DNA of 64,000 nucleotides from Acanthosepion esculentum. Lineage: Eukaryota; Mollusca; Cephalopoda; Sepiida; Sepiidae. The first letter of the stretch is position 1. Each line of letters begins with the position of its first letter. Of the stretch, positions 1 to 11,149 are shown one piece after another. Below the pieces are notes generated by a model. It was not told the DNA's origin. It ran no database searches and saw nothing but the letters and a program-made list of their open reading frames with translations. The DNA lies in assembly GCA_964036315.1 (NCBI GenBank), contig OZ038517.1:23573162-23637161 (forward strand), read 5' to 3'. Made by a program: the position numbers and the translations under genes.

Positions 1-550
1 GAAAATGGTTTTTACTATAGGAATGCATTGGAAAAGGATTTTTACTATAGGAATGCATGTGAAAATTATTTTTACTATAGGAATGCATTGGAAAATTATT
101 TTTATTATAGGAATGAATTGGAAAATGATTTTTACTAGAGGAATGCATTGGAAAATAATTTTTACTATAGGAATGCATTGGAAAATGTTTTTTACTATTG
201 GAATGCATTGAAAAATGATTTTAATATAGGAAAGAATTGGAAATGATTTTTACTATACAAATGCTTTGGAAAATGATTTTTACTATAGGAATGCATTAGA
301 AATTATTTTTACTATAGGAATTCATTCAAAATGATTTTTACTATAGGAATGCTTTGGAAAATGTTTTTCACATTAGGAATGCATTGGAAAATGATTTTTA
401 CTTTTACAATGTATTCGATATTATTTTTACTATAGGAATGCATGGCAAATTTTTTTTATAAGAATCTATTGGAAAATGTTTGTTTTACTATATGAATGCA
501 TTAGAAATTGATTTTTGCTGTAGTAATGCATTGGAAAATGATTTTCTCAT
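1..550. repeat. 30-bp minisatellite, degenerate
   Basis: About 18 imperfect copies of a roughly 30-bp unit whose core reads TTTTTACTATAGGAATGCAT followed by TGGAAAATGA. Single-base indels accumulate towards the right end. The array runs off the left edge. Short open frames here only translate the repeat. A related but more diverged copy occurs at 49510-49715. Confidence 0.9.
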
Positions 551-2250
551 TTCAAATAATAAATGATTGCTGTTGAACATGTTTTGTTTTTCATATAGGT
601 GAGAAACATTTATAAAATATTGAAGGAATATCAACTGTTATTACAAACCAAAAATTGGTCCAAAAATAAACTTCAGTTCTTGATTGCTGCAACGTTGAGT
701 TGAACAGAAGTCCCACTTTATTTCCAAGGAATCAACTATGCTTGCAAAAGCGGAATTCATATGAGCCTGAAAAAATATATAAGACAACATAGACTTGGGT
801 AAAAAAAGCTTTCTATTTTAAAAAATAAAACATTCTTTAAAATGTATCTAAAGTGGATTTATTATTCAAGTTAATTATTAATTAACTGTTGTATTAATGC
901 ATCATGCCAATGTGTGAGTAGCATACGTGAAATCAACATGCTGAGTTTAAATTCTGACTTAGTCTGTTGCATTCATTTTCTTGCAGATATCCTTGAGAAA
1001 GGTATGAATTCATCTCTTCTTTCCATCTATAGCTATATTTTAAATTGCATGGTACACTGTGCTCTCTAGCCTAGCCTTGGTGAGAGTCAGTCTTGGACAA
1101 CTATGAATTCAAAATCTTAGAGTAGGTAACAGAAAACCACTCCATTATCAAACCAGAAAAAAGTCACAACAATTGACACATAGTAAAGAAAAGTAATCTG
1201 TGGAGAGTGTAGCAATACAGTTTCTCACACATACTTAGGAGATGAAGAGATAGATTCTTTTTCCTTTTAAGTCAATTTAATAAGCAGAGTTTCTCAGGAA
1301 TCTTGTCTCCAGCTAATCTTTAAATCAATTTAATGACCAGGATTTTTCAGGAATGCTGTCTCCAGCCCGTCTTTGAATTGACAAACATAAAATTTTATCA
1401 GTGATTTTAGATAACCACAAATGTCCTTTGAAAAACTGGCCACTCAAAAACTAATGAAGTGGTCCCTTTTTCCAGTTGGTGGAATACAAGTGGATGGATA
1501 GAGGTGGTGGGTCTGCTAGCCAGTATCCATATAATGAGTGGTCAGTGAAAAGACTGGCAGTTAGTCAGTCAGGGAAATGGCAAGCAGTGTGTAAAGTGGC
1601 CAGCAGCCAGCAAAACGGCCAGGCAGTGACAGTGTAGGAGTTTTGTTTTCCTGGCTGGAACTAAGTGAGAAATCCTATTTTATTGCTACTTCCGAACCAG
1701 TGTCTTGAAAAGCATTTGTTGTTATTCTTTGTTGACATCAATCTCAGCCCTAATATTGAAACAACTATGTTGAACATAATGAGCTTGGTGTATTTACATA
1801 CAGCCGACTTTGGATGTCATCACAGCTTGTGCAGTGATATGCAGAATTGCATCATCTATATGACCATCTATATCCTGATGGAACATGGCATTTTTAAAAA
1901 CTATGAGTTAATTTTATATATTATGTTGTGGCTTGTTTAGAGGCCAGAAAGAAAAACATGGAAGACAAAGATAGGTTGAACATGTGTATTGAAATAACAG
2001 ATATATACAAAGCAATGTTAGTAATAAGCAGATAGAGGTGTACATCCAAACGGTAGGTTAACACTGCATCTCTACTGCCTTACAACTCTACCCTAGGAAG
2101 TCTCGCAGTTAGTATTTATGAGAGGAGAAAGAGTTCATTCTACTGTAGGAGGGTTTACCACAACATATTAGATCTAATAATTTTACTATAAGGAAGAGAA
2201 TACAAAATTTAAAATTATTTAAAAAAATGTTTTTTCATGAAAATGCAAAA
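551..2250. other. No gene recognised
   Basis: AT-rich sequence. The only structure seen is a short duplication of about 65 bp near 1259-1380 (a 'tttctcaggaatcttgtctcc' type block repeated once) and a CAG/GGCCAG-rich stretch at 1540-1640. No open frame resembles a known protein. Confidence 0.6.
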
Positions 2251-2255
2251 GGCTG

Positions 2256-2440
2256 GCACAGTTCCTGCTGTAGAATTGGATAAAGAAATTCCTGCCACAG
2301 TTCTGTATTGATGAAAATTCCTCTCAATTACAGTTAAAGCAGAATCCTGCAACAATGGTAATTTACGTCATTCACAGTTGGACAACAGTTCTGCAATGAC
2401 AGAAATTCCTGTCATTTACAGCTGAAGCAGAGACCTGCTG
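2256..2440. repeat. Degenerate tandem repeat around AAATTCCTG
   Basis: Three to four diverged copies of a block containing 'aaattcctg..a..cacagtt' and 'acagttaaagcagaatcctgc' follow one another. Copies differ at many positions, so the array is old. Confidence 0.55.
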
Positions 2441-3350
2441 TTGGGATGTCTTCTAGTCTGTGACATAGAAGTTCTTCCCCAGTACTGAGTTGTAGAATTT
2501 AGTTTGACCATCAGATAGTAATTGACTGTATTGGAAGTTGAGTCTGCTCTGGCCACCTTCTGGACCAGTTGGTCGGTGGTTTATATAACAGACTGGGATG
2601 TTCCATTCTGCTAATTGGGCAAGCCTATTCTCTAGGCCCTGATTAACTGCTGACTTTGGTGTGGATAATGTGCTCAATAAATATCCATCATTATACCGTA
2701 AATGCTGGGTCCTTTATTAGGTTACAGCATGCTTTCTTTTAGTCTCCCAACTTGATGCTATTTGTGAACTTCTTTGTGGGGGTGAGTGTCATATTTTTGA
2801 TTCTACATGAGTGATGATTAACAGTCATTTGACTCTATTCAAAACAAGGCAAGTCCATTTTGCCTCAGTCACTACACCTCCCAGAAATGAAGAGGTTTTA
2901 TGACATTCATTGATCTGTGACTTCTCTGAACTTGAGTACAAGATCCTATCTTGCTCTCTCTCTTGAGGTGTGTTTCTGTTTCTCTTTATTGGAGATCTAG
3001 TTCTGGACTTGTCTTCATTCTTATCTTCCAACTTTAATTTGTGCAAATGACCCTCCATAGTTTCTTTATTTGCTTTCTTCATCAGAAGCACTCATGCTTT
3101 CCTCCCTTTCAGGTTCTTCCTCCTCTTCCATCTCGACTTCTTCGTCATCTCAGAATAAGCCAATACATTTTGTCCACTTGTTGCTGTTATGTCCCGTCAT
3201 AATTGCTTATATCAACTTGTAGTTCTAGTTAATAATATTCCAAAGAACACACTAGAATGCACGATTAGTGAAAGAACTGTTTAATCCTGTGGATTAATAT
3301 TAGAATTTTTTCTACACAACAAGTATATATATATCTGGTCTGGTATATCT
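2441..3350. other. Unassigned stretch with two short charged open frames
   Basis: On the minus strand, 2453-2677 (74 codons) and 2825-3091 (88 codons) are open. The second is rich in Lys, Glu and Arg and lies next to a Glu-coding stretch near 3110-3150. Neither resembles a family I recognise, and no splice context makes them convincing exons. They are more likely transposon remains than a host gene. Confidence 0.35.
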
Positions 3351-3354
3351 GTTA

Positions 3355-3520
3355 TGCATTTAGAGATTATTAATAAAAGCCAAAGGAGAATCTGCAATGT
3401 TATCATTTCTGACCTGGCATCTCAGCTTTAGTCCCTTTCCCTTCTGCCTGAATGTTGCTTCACTGTGACATTTTTTCATAAATATCTTCATGGAAAATCT
3501 AAGAGGTGACAGCGTTGTCC
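3355..3520 (+). mobile_element. Jockey/CR1-type LINE fragment (after the reverse transcriptase core)
   Basis: The plus strand reads 'KSQRRICNVIISDLASQL', the conserved 'LLDKIQRRICN' block that follows the reverse transcriptase thumb in Jockey-like LINE proteins. Related text recurs at 33230-33290 (plus) and near 36180-36235 (minus), so it belongs to a family. Stops and frameshifts interrupt it. Confidence 0.65.
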
Positions 3521-3584
3521 AGTAAGGGATCTATGGTGGAATTACTCAGTATCAGAGATAGCGAATTTATAGATTTTTTTCTTT

Positions 3585-4045
3585 TTTAATCATTTCACTA
3601 CAAGCAAGGCAATAATGCCACTAAGATGTAAGAGGTTAATAAATGGGAAATGACGTTAGTGAGGAGGAAGGACAATAAAAAAAAAGACAGGATTTTAGAA
3701 GACAGAAGACAGCGATTGATGTTGCATTTATTTTTTTTTTTAAGATTAGAGACAACAGGGAAACGAAAAAAAAACAACAAAAAATACGGAAGAGATTCCC
3801 ACGAGTGAGAAGTACAAGAAAAGAAACTAATAGAATAGAATTTGCGGTTGCATCTAGCTAATAGATGTTCTAATGCTTTGTATCAACTCATCGTTTGGGT
3901 TAATAATATTAAGGCCGTGAGCTTTATGGCTCATCTTAAAATTCTAGAAGATGTAAATTTAGGAAACTCCCATGAGGCAAGAAGTATTGGATTTTGGTTG
4001 AGGAAAAAGCCTTGGCCTCATTTCCACTGCAACAGTGTGTGAGTG
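3585..4045 (-). mobile_element. LINE 3'-end fragment, minus strand
   Basis: The block 'caagcaaggcaataatgcca...aggacaataaaa...gatgttgcattta...gaagagattccca' matches blocks at 34840-35100, 35520-35740, 35890-36010, 46070-46265 and 46640-46765. In the better copies the minus strand reads 'LWNSFPVTCF', a Jockey-like LINE C-terminus. This copy is decayed and interrupted by A-runs. Confidence 0.55.
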
Positions 4046-4139
4046 GAAATCAGAACTGGTAACAGCATAAACAGGAAATGCATCCAGTGGCTAAAATAAA
4101 CAGGACGTACAGGTGTCCTGAGCCTTGAATAAACAGGGC

Positions 4140-4414
4140 TCAGCTACATTGGAGAGTGCATATTTTTCTTTCATAAGATTTCTTGGATATTCAGACTAGT
4201 AAATGAAAATAAATAAATATACTGTTTAACGAATAAACAGAACATCTACTCAAATATGGGTATCCACTAAAAAAAAACATTTAAGTAATAAAATCTGTCA
4301 GATTAAAATTTTCTTTAGAAATTGCTTTATTTAAAAACTGAGCAGATATGAGTTATTCAAGAGTTTGAGAAAGATTTGTATTTACAAGGCACTATTCAAC
4401 TTTGCTTGATATTT

Positions 4415-4463
<49 letters not shown>

Positions 4464-4680
4464 ACTTTTAATGTTATTTTTAGTGGATAATTTTATTTGA
4501 GTAGAGGGTATGTTTATTTATTAAATAGTATATTTATTTATTTTCATCTACCAGCCTGGTGGAGAGTGCATATTATCCTTTAATAAGATTTCTTGTACAG
4601 GCCAGTAGGGGAAAATGAATATATATGGTTCAATAAATTAATGCTGCATCTACTTAAATATGAGGAATTTCATAGGATTT
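4140..4680. repeat. Diverged direct duplication
   Basis: The stretch starting 'ggagagtgcatatttttctttcataagatttcttg' at about 4150 recurs in diverged form at about 4562, each followed by an A-rich 'gaaaatgaat' and a 'ctacttaaatatg' block. A TA microsatellite lies between the two copies. Confidence 0.5.
4418..4460. repeat. (TA)n microsatellite
   Basis: About 21 perfect TA dinucleotides. Confidence 0.95.
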
Positions 4681-4836
4681 AACATTGGTAAATGATTTTT
4701 CACTCAGTCTAGGCAATTTTGTCTCAATTCCTTTCATCTAGTTGTAACTTGAGTTTCATGCTCATTTGATCTTCAAATGATTTGAATGGAAATTGCATGT
4801 GTGTAAAACTCTAGTTACAACTAGAGCAATCCTTTC

Positions 4837-4838
<2 letters not shown>

Positions 4839-4876
<38 letters not shown>
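4839..4876. repeat. (TA)n microsatellite abutting the palindrome
   Basis: About 19 TA dinucleotides that end exactly where the 118-bp palindrome starts. Confidence 0.95.
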
Positions 4877-4879
<3 letters not shown>

Positions 4880-4994
4880 AAACCTAATGAGCGCCAGACA
4901 AACCTACCAAGGTTTCACTTAGGCAGATCATCAGGGTCCTGACGATCTGCCTAAGTGAAACCTTGGTAGGTTTGTCTGGCTCATTAGGTTTGAC
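4877..4994. repeat. 118-bp near-perfect palindrome
   Basis: The left arm 4877-4935 and right arm 4936-4994 are reverse complements except for a two-base GC insertion and about one mismatch near the centre, leaving essentially no loop. The outer ends read GTCAAACCTAATGAG and CTCATTAGGTTTGAC. Part of the arm ('acctaccaaggtttcac...gatcatcagg') reappears around 40632 and 41065-41100, so it belongs to a dispersed element. It may be a foldback MITE or an inverted duplication formed during repair. Confidence 0.9.
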
Positions 4995-5213
4995 CAGGTT
5001 TGCTCTACATTTGTATTGAGCTCTTTAGTTAGTTGTTTTCTTGTATCAGGGTTTTTTCTTTGGGCCTTGAACCTGTATCTGTGCGATTATTTTCGACAGA
5101 CTTTCATGTTCCTGGCTCTTTCTTTTTTTAAAACCTTTTTTTCCCTTCGTGATTGATTTGGCTATTGTTAAATCAAGAACTCAAAGGTTTTTCGACATGA
5201 GTATAGTTACCTA

Positions 5214-5217
<4 letters not shown>

Positions 5218-5274
<57 letters not shown>
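5218..5274. repeat. (TA)n microsatellite
   Basis: Uninterrupted TA repeat of about 28 units. Confidence 0.95.
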
Positions 5275-5278
<4 letters not shown>

Positions 5279-5536
5279 CCACTGGTATGTTTATTTGTGG
5301 CAGAATTCTATAATTTTCTTTTTTTCTTATTTTTTTTGTTTTACAAAAGAAATTAAGAGAATCATTCACTTCAGTTGGTAAAAATGTAATGAGGAAAAAT
5401 TGAAAATGAATCAACATTTTTTCTTAAATGAAATATAAAATCTTTTCAAAGTAATTTCAGCAAATTTAAACAAAGAATTGAGAGAAGGAATTGAGACAAA
5501 GAATTTAGACAAAGAATCCAATTGCAGAACACTTAC

Positions 5537-5733
5537 CGGAATCAGGGTCTTCTTCAGATATTCCGGTATTGCAACATGCATAGAACAATACTGTCCACGA
5601 ATCAGAGGGTTTGTTTCAGTAATGTTCCCTGGTTGAAATGGCATATTAATTCTGGTACATTGATAAAAATCTCCAGCCCAATGTGTTGCACCTTTGAGTA
5701 TTCCAGATAATGGCTTGCCGCTTGCATCCAGCA
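5537..5733 (-). CDS. nrf-6-like: nrf-6-like protein, coding exon 3 (NRF domain, second half)
   Basis: This exon continues the extracellular NRF domain of a 'nose resistant to fluoxetine' protein, a multi-pass acyltransferase-3 family membrane protein linked in worms to lipid and drug transport across epithelia. It reads 'LDASGKPLSGILKG', then 'HWAGDFYQC' and 'RGQYCSMHV'. These are the family signatures DASGKxxxGxLxG, LGxYxxC and GxYC, with the two Cys that form domain disulfides. The acceptor is TTTTTGGTAG and the donor is CCG|GTAAGT. The exon is 197 bp; the split Met codon (A from exon 2 plus TG here) restores the frame exactly, and the exon ends in phase 0. Frames that read past the donor are intron. 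Downstream exons (the remainder of the NRF domain and the membrane segments) were not found in 1-5530 and should lie further left. I am confident of the family and splice sites; a substrate cannot be inferred. Confidence 0.88.
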
Positions 5734-5934
5734 CTACCAAAAATAGAATATTTGTCAAAGATAGAACCAGGTTAATGACATGATTGAATGCAAAAATCAA
5801 GGTATACTTGAGTGAACAGATAATATATTAAAAATCATATTATTATTTTTTATTATCTGGTTACAATCTCAAATAATGTTGATATAATGGAAAGAAAGAT
5901 TTATTCTCCCATTTATATTTCTCATGTTACGGGC

Positions 5935-6583
5935 ATTATTATATCCATGATATACTAACACTGTAATTATTATATCCATGATATAATAACACTGTAATTA
6001 TTATATCCATGATATACTAACACTGTAATTATTATATCCATGATATAATAACACTGTAATTATTATATCCATGATATACTAACACTGTAATTATTATATC
6101 CATGATATAATAACACTGTAATTATTATATCCATGATATAATAACACTGTAATTATTATATCCATGATATACTAACACTGTAATTATTATATCCATGATA
6201 TACTAACACTGTAATTATTATATCCATGATATAATAACACTGTAATTATTATATCCAGGATATACTAACACTGTAATTATTATATCCATGATATAATAAC
6301 ACTGTAATTATTATATCCATGATATACTAACACTGTAATTATTATATCCATGATATAATAACACTGTAATTATTATATCCATGATATACTAACACTGTAA
6401 TTATTATATCCATGATATAATAACACTGTAATTATTATATCCATGATATATTAACACTGTAATTATTATATCCATGATATAACACTGTAATTATTATATC
6501 CATGATATAATAACACTGTAATTATTATCTCCATGATATAATAACACTGTAATTATTATATCCATGATATAATAACGCTGTAG
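5935..6583. repeat. 31-bp tandem array, about 21 copies
   Basis: The unit core is ATTATTATATCCATGATATA followed by ACTAACACTGTA or ATAACACTGTA. Two variants (..ACTAAC and ..AATAAC) alternate over much of the array, which suggests a 62-bp higher-order unit. One unit near 6475 is shortened. It lies in the intron between exons 2 and 3 of the nrf-6-like gene, about 200 bp upstream of exon 3. Confidence 0.95.
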
Positions 6584-6939
6584 TTCACAGATGGAACAGA
6601 ATGGCTAAGAGGAAAAATAATGAGTTTTTTCTCAGAGAGACTTTAAAACTATATATACATATATACAAATGTCCCACATGGAGAGTAATATATCTACACA
6701 ATAAAACAGAGAGTAGGGAGTGTGATAGAGAGAGAGAGGAAACACACAAACACACACAGATATATATTTTTTTTTTATTTTTTTTATTGAAATTGGAGTA
6801 GATTTGAACAGCGAAATTAGATCAGAACAATTTTTTTTACTGAGGGAAACCTGATCTCGCCCATTTGTAATTGCATCATTAGAAAAGACAATGAAAATGA
6901 TCAAAATAACTTTTGTCGGTTAAAATTATAAATAGGGCT

Positions 6940-7330
6940 GAGTAAGCAAGAAATGACTTTTGAAATTCCCATGGTTTTGGGTTGACAGCGGCACTCATGA
7001 TAATCGTGTGCGGACCAAGGGTCGATTTGTGATCAGCCAGGCTTATCTATATAAACGCGCACAGAAATCTGTTGAGAGAGTGGTTGGCTGGTCTGCTGTC
7101 GAGTGCGGTCGAGCTGGAGAGAGAGGTCGGAGATTGGGAGTGATGTCAGAGGTTGGAGCCAGGCGCCCGCTTACATATTTTGTTGATATACGTACGAAGA
7201 AGCAAATTACTCCTCCAACGTCTAAGACTACTACTGCTACTATTATTACTACCACTGGAAACGGAAACGTCGAACAAGCTACAATAATCAAGCGTCGCAT
7301 ATTGTTCTGAGACGATTTCACAACAAGCTA
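6940..7330 (+). promoter_or_regulatory. GC-richer, TATA-containing block (solo LTR or promoter)
   Basis: In an AT-rich setting this block is rich in CpG and carries CTATATAAACGCGC at about 7048, a good TATA box. It is followed by a purine-rich leader and a CTACTACTGCTACTATTATT run. An open frame of 116 codons spans it but has no family resemblance. The layout (TATA, leader, open frame by chance) fits the U3-R-U5 part of an LTR better than a host promoter. I could not define the ends or a duplicated target. Confidence 0.35.
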
Positions 7331-8440
7331 ATCACAACCCACTTTCTCTCTGTCTAGAATCCAGTGTATGAGCTTTTACGTCAATTATTTTCATTTCTGT
7401 AACCCGTTTCTTTTCTATACTATCCTTTTCTGCTATATAATAGACATTAACAATTCAAGCATTGAATAGTTGTTTGTTCGGCTTACTGCAGATATATATT
7501 GTTTTTTGTGCATTCTAAATTTCTTAGCACAGACTCTCCAGCCGTGTCTACATCTTCAGTCAACCATGAATGGATGAACATCACTTCTGCTTTCTAAATC
7601 AAACCAAACACAATGTGGGCAGGAGCAGGATTAAACCAGTGGACTGGTCGAATGATCTACAGATGCTCAGGGGACCTACGGTCACTCCCTTAAGTTCGGT
7701 TAAGACCGAGTAGACAGCTCAACCCAGAGAGTAAGACATTAGAGGTTGAGGGGCTGGGCGAAAGTGGTTAGAGGAGAAACAAAAAGTAAGAGTCTTACAT
7801 ACAATATCAAGATACTCCTCTGTTTGCAGAGTCCATGTTTAGGACTCCAAATTCAAATGATCCGTGTTCATCTATGTCTCAGGTGAAGACATATTCCACA
7901 AACAGGAAATTGTGAGTCTTGTGTTTTCCCAAATTGAGGATTGAGTGCTGGAGTTTCATTCTATATCTGGGAAAATTATATTACCAAAGGGAAATAGCAC
8001 CATGTGCTTGTAAGCTGCTGGGGGGAGGCAGATTTAGCCTCAGCCTGGGCCCTTTGGCCCAGACGAAAAGAAAGCTACCTCTCGGTTTGGATGCTGAAGA
8101 CCAAACAGAATTTGACTGCCACTGTATCAAGTGACGTCACCAAGTGGCTGTCATGTGACCCACATGACTTATCTCCACCATAGGGAAATGAGAACCTTCT
8201 CTATCCATACATTGATATTAGATAATAGACAAGCATATTATAATGAGACTCAAATGCAAGATTTGAATAATATGCAGAGAGTTGAAACAAACGTGGGGAT
8301 TAAATTAATCAAACAATCATTTAAATCTAAATCAGCCTCATTTCTATCATCTAATGTCAATGTGATTTGAGAGTGCAAGTATTCATCAAGAATAGTGAGA
8401 ATTTAGGGTTAAATTGGTAATGATGAAAATCAATCTTACC
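7331..8440. other. No gene recognised
   Basis: Mixed-composition intron sequence. Short open frames at 7919-8134 and 8131-8370 show no motif and no codon bias I can defend. Confidence 0.5.
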
Positions 8441-8454
8441 CAGTCTCTTTATAT

Positions 8455-8600
8455 CTTTCTCTCTCTGTCACATTCATTTCTATCTATTTATCTAAGTCTG
8501 TCCATATCTATCTATCTATCTATCACAGTCTGTTCATATCTATCTATCTATCACAGTCTGTTCATATCTATCTATCTATCTATCTATCACAGTCTGTTCA

Positions 8601-8648
<48 letters not shown>

Positions 8649-8808
8649 ACAGTCTGTTCATATCTATCTATCTATCTATCTATCAGTCTGTTCATATCTA
8701 TCTATCTATCTATCACAGTCTGTTCATATCTATCTATCTATCTATCTATCTATCTAAGTCTGTTCATATCTATTTTAACCAGTTTTGTCATTTCTAAGTC
8801 TGCTCAAT

Positions 8809-8852
<44 letters not shown>

Positions 8853-9125
8853 AGTCTGATTACATCTATCTTACCCAGTTTCTTCTTTTCTATCTATTTT
8901 ACCCAGTTTCTTCATTTCTATCTGTCATATCTAGTTTCTTCATATCTATCTATCTATATATCTATCTATCACAGTCTGTTCATATCTATCTTAACCAGTT
9001 TTGTCATTACTAAGTCTGCTCAATTCTATCTATCAATTTCTATCTGTCATATCTAGTTTCTTCATATCTATCTATCTATCTATTCCAGTCTGTTCATATT
9101 TATCTATGAATCTAGCTATGAACAG
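8455..9125. repeat. CTAT tetranucleotide satellite with CAGTCTGTTCAT spacers
   Basis: Runs of CTAT are broken at irregular intervals by CACAGTCTGTTCATAT or AAGTCTG spacers, and towards the right by 'ttaccCAGTTTCTTCAT'. The reverse complement of the spacer (ATGAACAGACTG) is the spacer of the GATA satellite at 24255-25175, so both belong to one family in opposite orientations. The long open frame here is only a translation of CTAT (YLSI). Confidence 0.93.
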
Positions 9126-9182
9126 ACTAAGATAGATAGTTAGATATTTTGTTGGAAACCAAAAAAAAAAAAGATTGCCAAA

Positions 9183-9450
9183 CTGCTATGCCATATCTAT
9201 CTTGCTTTATGGCAGTGAATGCTGGACAATTTTCCAACAGATGAAGAAGAGACTTGCTTGAAGCGACAGAGATGTGGTTATAAAATCAGATGATGAGAGT
9301 ACCATGGACAGAAAATGTGATCAACGAGGAAGTTTTGAAGAAAACGAGAACTAGAAAGACACTTAAAATCAGAGAGACAACGTTTCTGGGGAATATAATT
9401 AGGTAGAGGGGCTCGGAGAATGTTATAAAAACATCAATAATGTGGATTAT
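9183..9450 (+). mobile_element. LINE C-terminal fragment ('LLYGSECWTI' family)
   Basis: The plus strand reads 'ISILLYGSECWTIFQQMKKR', the conserved C-terminal block of a LINE reverse-transcriptase polyprotein found repeatedly in this window. Frameshifts follow, with recognisable remains of the 'WFYRRMLRIPW' and 'GHI' blocks. It directly follows the CTAT satellite. Confidence 0.7.
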
Positions 9451-10145
9451 GGTTATGATGATGGTGATTGTGAGCACTTCTGGTCTCACTAAGGAATGCT
9501 GGAATCAAAATGGATCCAGTGGTCAGTTTGAACAAATATGTTGTTAATTTTACAATGTACTGTGTCATCTTTGTGTTGCTTCAGCTTTTCAGTGGCCAGC
9601 CTCATATAATATATCTTTCCACCTTAAGCCCAGTAGAACAGAGAGTTTAACACTTACAGGACCTATAGACATAAAGGGTGGTCAGTCTGGGGTAACTTAG
9701 AAAGATATCTGGTCAAATTCCCATGGCATCAACCCCTGTGTAACATAATCACCTCATGACCATGTGTCTCACCTCTGCAGGTTTTGTTGCAATCCGGGCA
9801 CTACTGAATCAGGTTGGGTGTGGAAAGTAAATGTTTTGATACCCTAACCAAGTCACTGCCCTGATTGTACTATCCTAGAGGGTGTATATATGCAGCTGGG
9901 GAATGCTTGTGAATTCAAATTCCCATTGAAACTTCTATTAGGAATTTGAACACCTGAATAAATATGACCTCTGCTACGGCTGTTGGTTAGCACTTACTGA
10001 CTCAATTGCATCTGAACACCAAGCCTGGTCAGCTTTCATTCGGGATGTCACAAATTTGTTTGATTTAACCAATCCAAGGTGAATGCCACAACAAGTACAC
10101 ATAAGTTTCATACAAACCTTCCAAAAATCAAACTAAAACATGCCC
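9451..10145. other. Unassigned intron sequence, possibly an old solo LTR
   Basis: A TATA-like GTATATATGCAG near 9888 and an AATAAA near 9957 sit 70 bp apart. This could be the regulatory part of an LTR, but no terminal repeats were identified. Confidence 0.25.
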
Positions 10146-10149
10146 TCTG

Positions 10150-11139
10150 AAAGAGTGGTTCCCAAATGGTGTGGCACACCTCATAGGTGAGGTGGAAGAG
10201 GATAGCAGGTGAGGCGGAAGAGGATAGAAGGTGAGGCAGAAGAGGATAGCAAGTGAGGTGGAAGAGGATAGCAGGTGAAGCGGAAGAGGATAGCAGGTGA
10301 GCTGGAAGAGGTTAGTAGGTGAGGTGGAAGATGAGAGCAGGTGAGGCGAAAGAGGATATCAGGTGAGGCGAAAGAGGATATCAGGTGAGGCGGAATGATT
10401 GAAAGACAATCAAAGATTTAGAAACAGTTTAAAAAAATTCATATGCCAAAAATAAATATAATTTTAAAATTTAAAATATTATTATAGATTACTTGTAATT
10501 GCATGCAGGAGTCCCCATATAAATAGTTATAAATAATTATTGATTGATTTTATCATTGTAATATTTTTGCATTATATTAAGTCTTAAGAATATAGTAATT
10601 AGGGTTCGCAAATTGGAGGAGAGAATTATCAATGATAATGTTCTGACTGTGAACCCACGGTTATCTCCCTTTAACCCTTTTTGTTATTTTATTTTTAAAT
10701 GTACTGTAAAATGAAAGAAAATGGCTTACCTCCTGGTAGAAAGTGGTTTTGAATGTGTCTTGCATGTAAAGTATCCCAAAAAGAAAATGATAGCTTTATG
10801 AGTTGTATATTTAAGAAATGATACATCTCAAAGTTGGGTTTGATTCACAAGACTATTTTTTGCACCAATGCAAATTTGACCTGTCACTCAAGCTACAAAA
10901 AGTGCATGACATGGTGACATAGCAGTTCAATTATAGGTAATGAACAGAAGACTTGTCTGGTGGATTGTTTTGCTTGCATAACGCTATTTGATAAATGAAA
11001 CAGATTAGGGAATTTTATCCCAAGCACAACAAAACTAACTACATATATTTTTTATCATGAAATTTGGTGAGATGCGAGCAAATTTTAATTCCAAGAATGC
11101 AACTCAGAGAAAAAAAATTTGGGGAATCATTGCTCTATA
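10150..11139. mobile_element. hAT-like non-autonomous element, degenerate
   Basis: The left end reads AGAGTGGTTCCCAAATGG and the right end TTTGGGGAATCATTGCTCT. Inverted, these resemble each other and the hAT-type terminus CAGxGGTTCCCAAA. No 8-bp target duplication is visible, so the ends are eroded or the call is wrong. A minisatellite lies near the left end (10180-10395). Confidence 0.45.
10180..10395. repeat. 22-bp GGTGAGGCGGAAGAGGATAG minisatellite, about 10 copies
   Basis: A purine-rich unit of about 22 bp repeats with substitutions. It is strongly strand-asymmetric (almost no C). It lies inside the hAT-like element. Confidence 0.9.
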
Positions 11140-11149
11140 ATATACAATT

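Noticed and set aside
2453..3091. Two minus-strand frames as possible further nrf-6-like exons
   Set aside because: Neither has the family's Cys/Trp motifs nor flanking splice sites in the right phase.
6960..7321. 116-codon plus-strand and 92-codon minus-strand frames
   Set aside because: Both strands are open in a GC-richer block with low-complexity Thr coding. It looks like LTR or promoter DNA, not protein-coding sequence.
8414..8797. 127-codon frame of YLSI repeats
   Set aside because: CTAT microsatellite.
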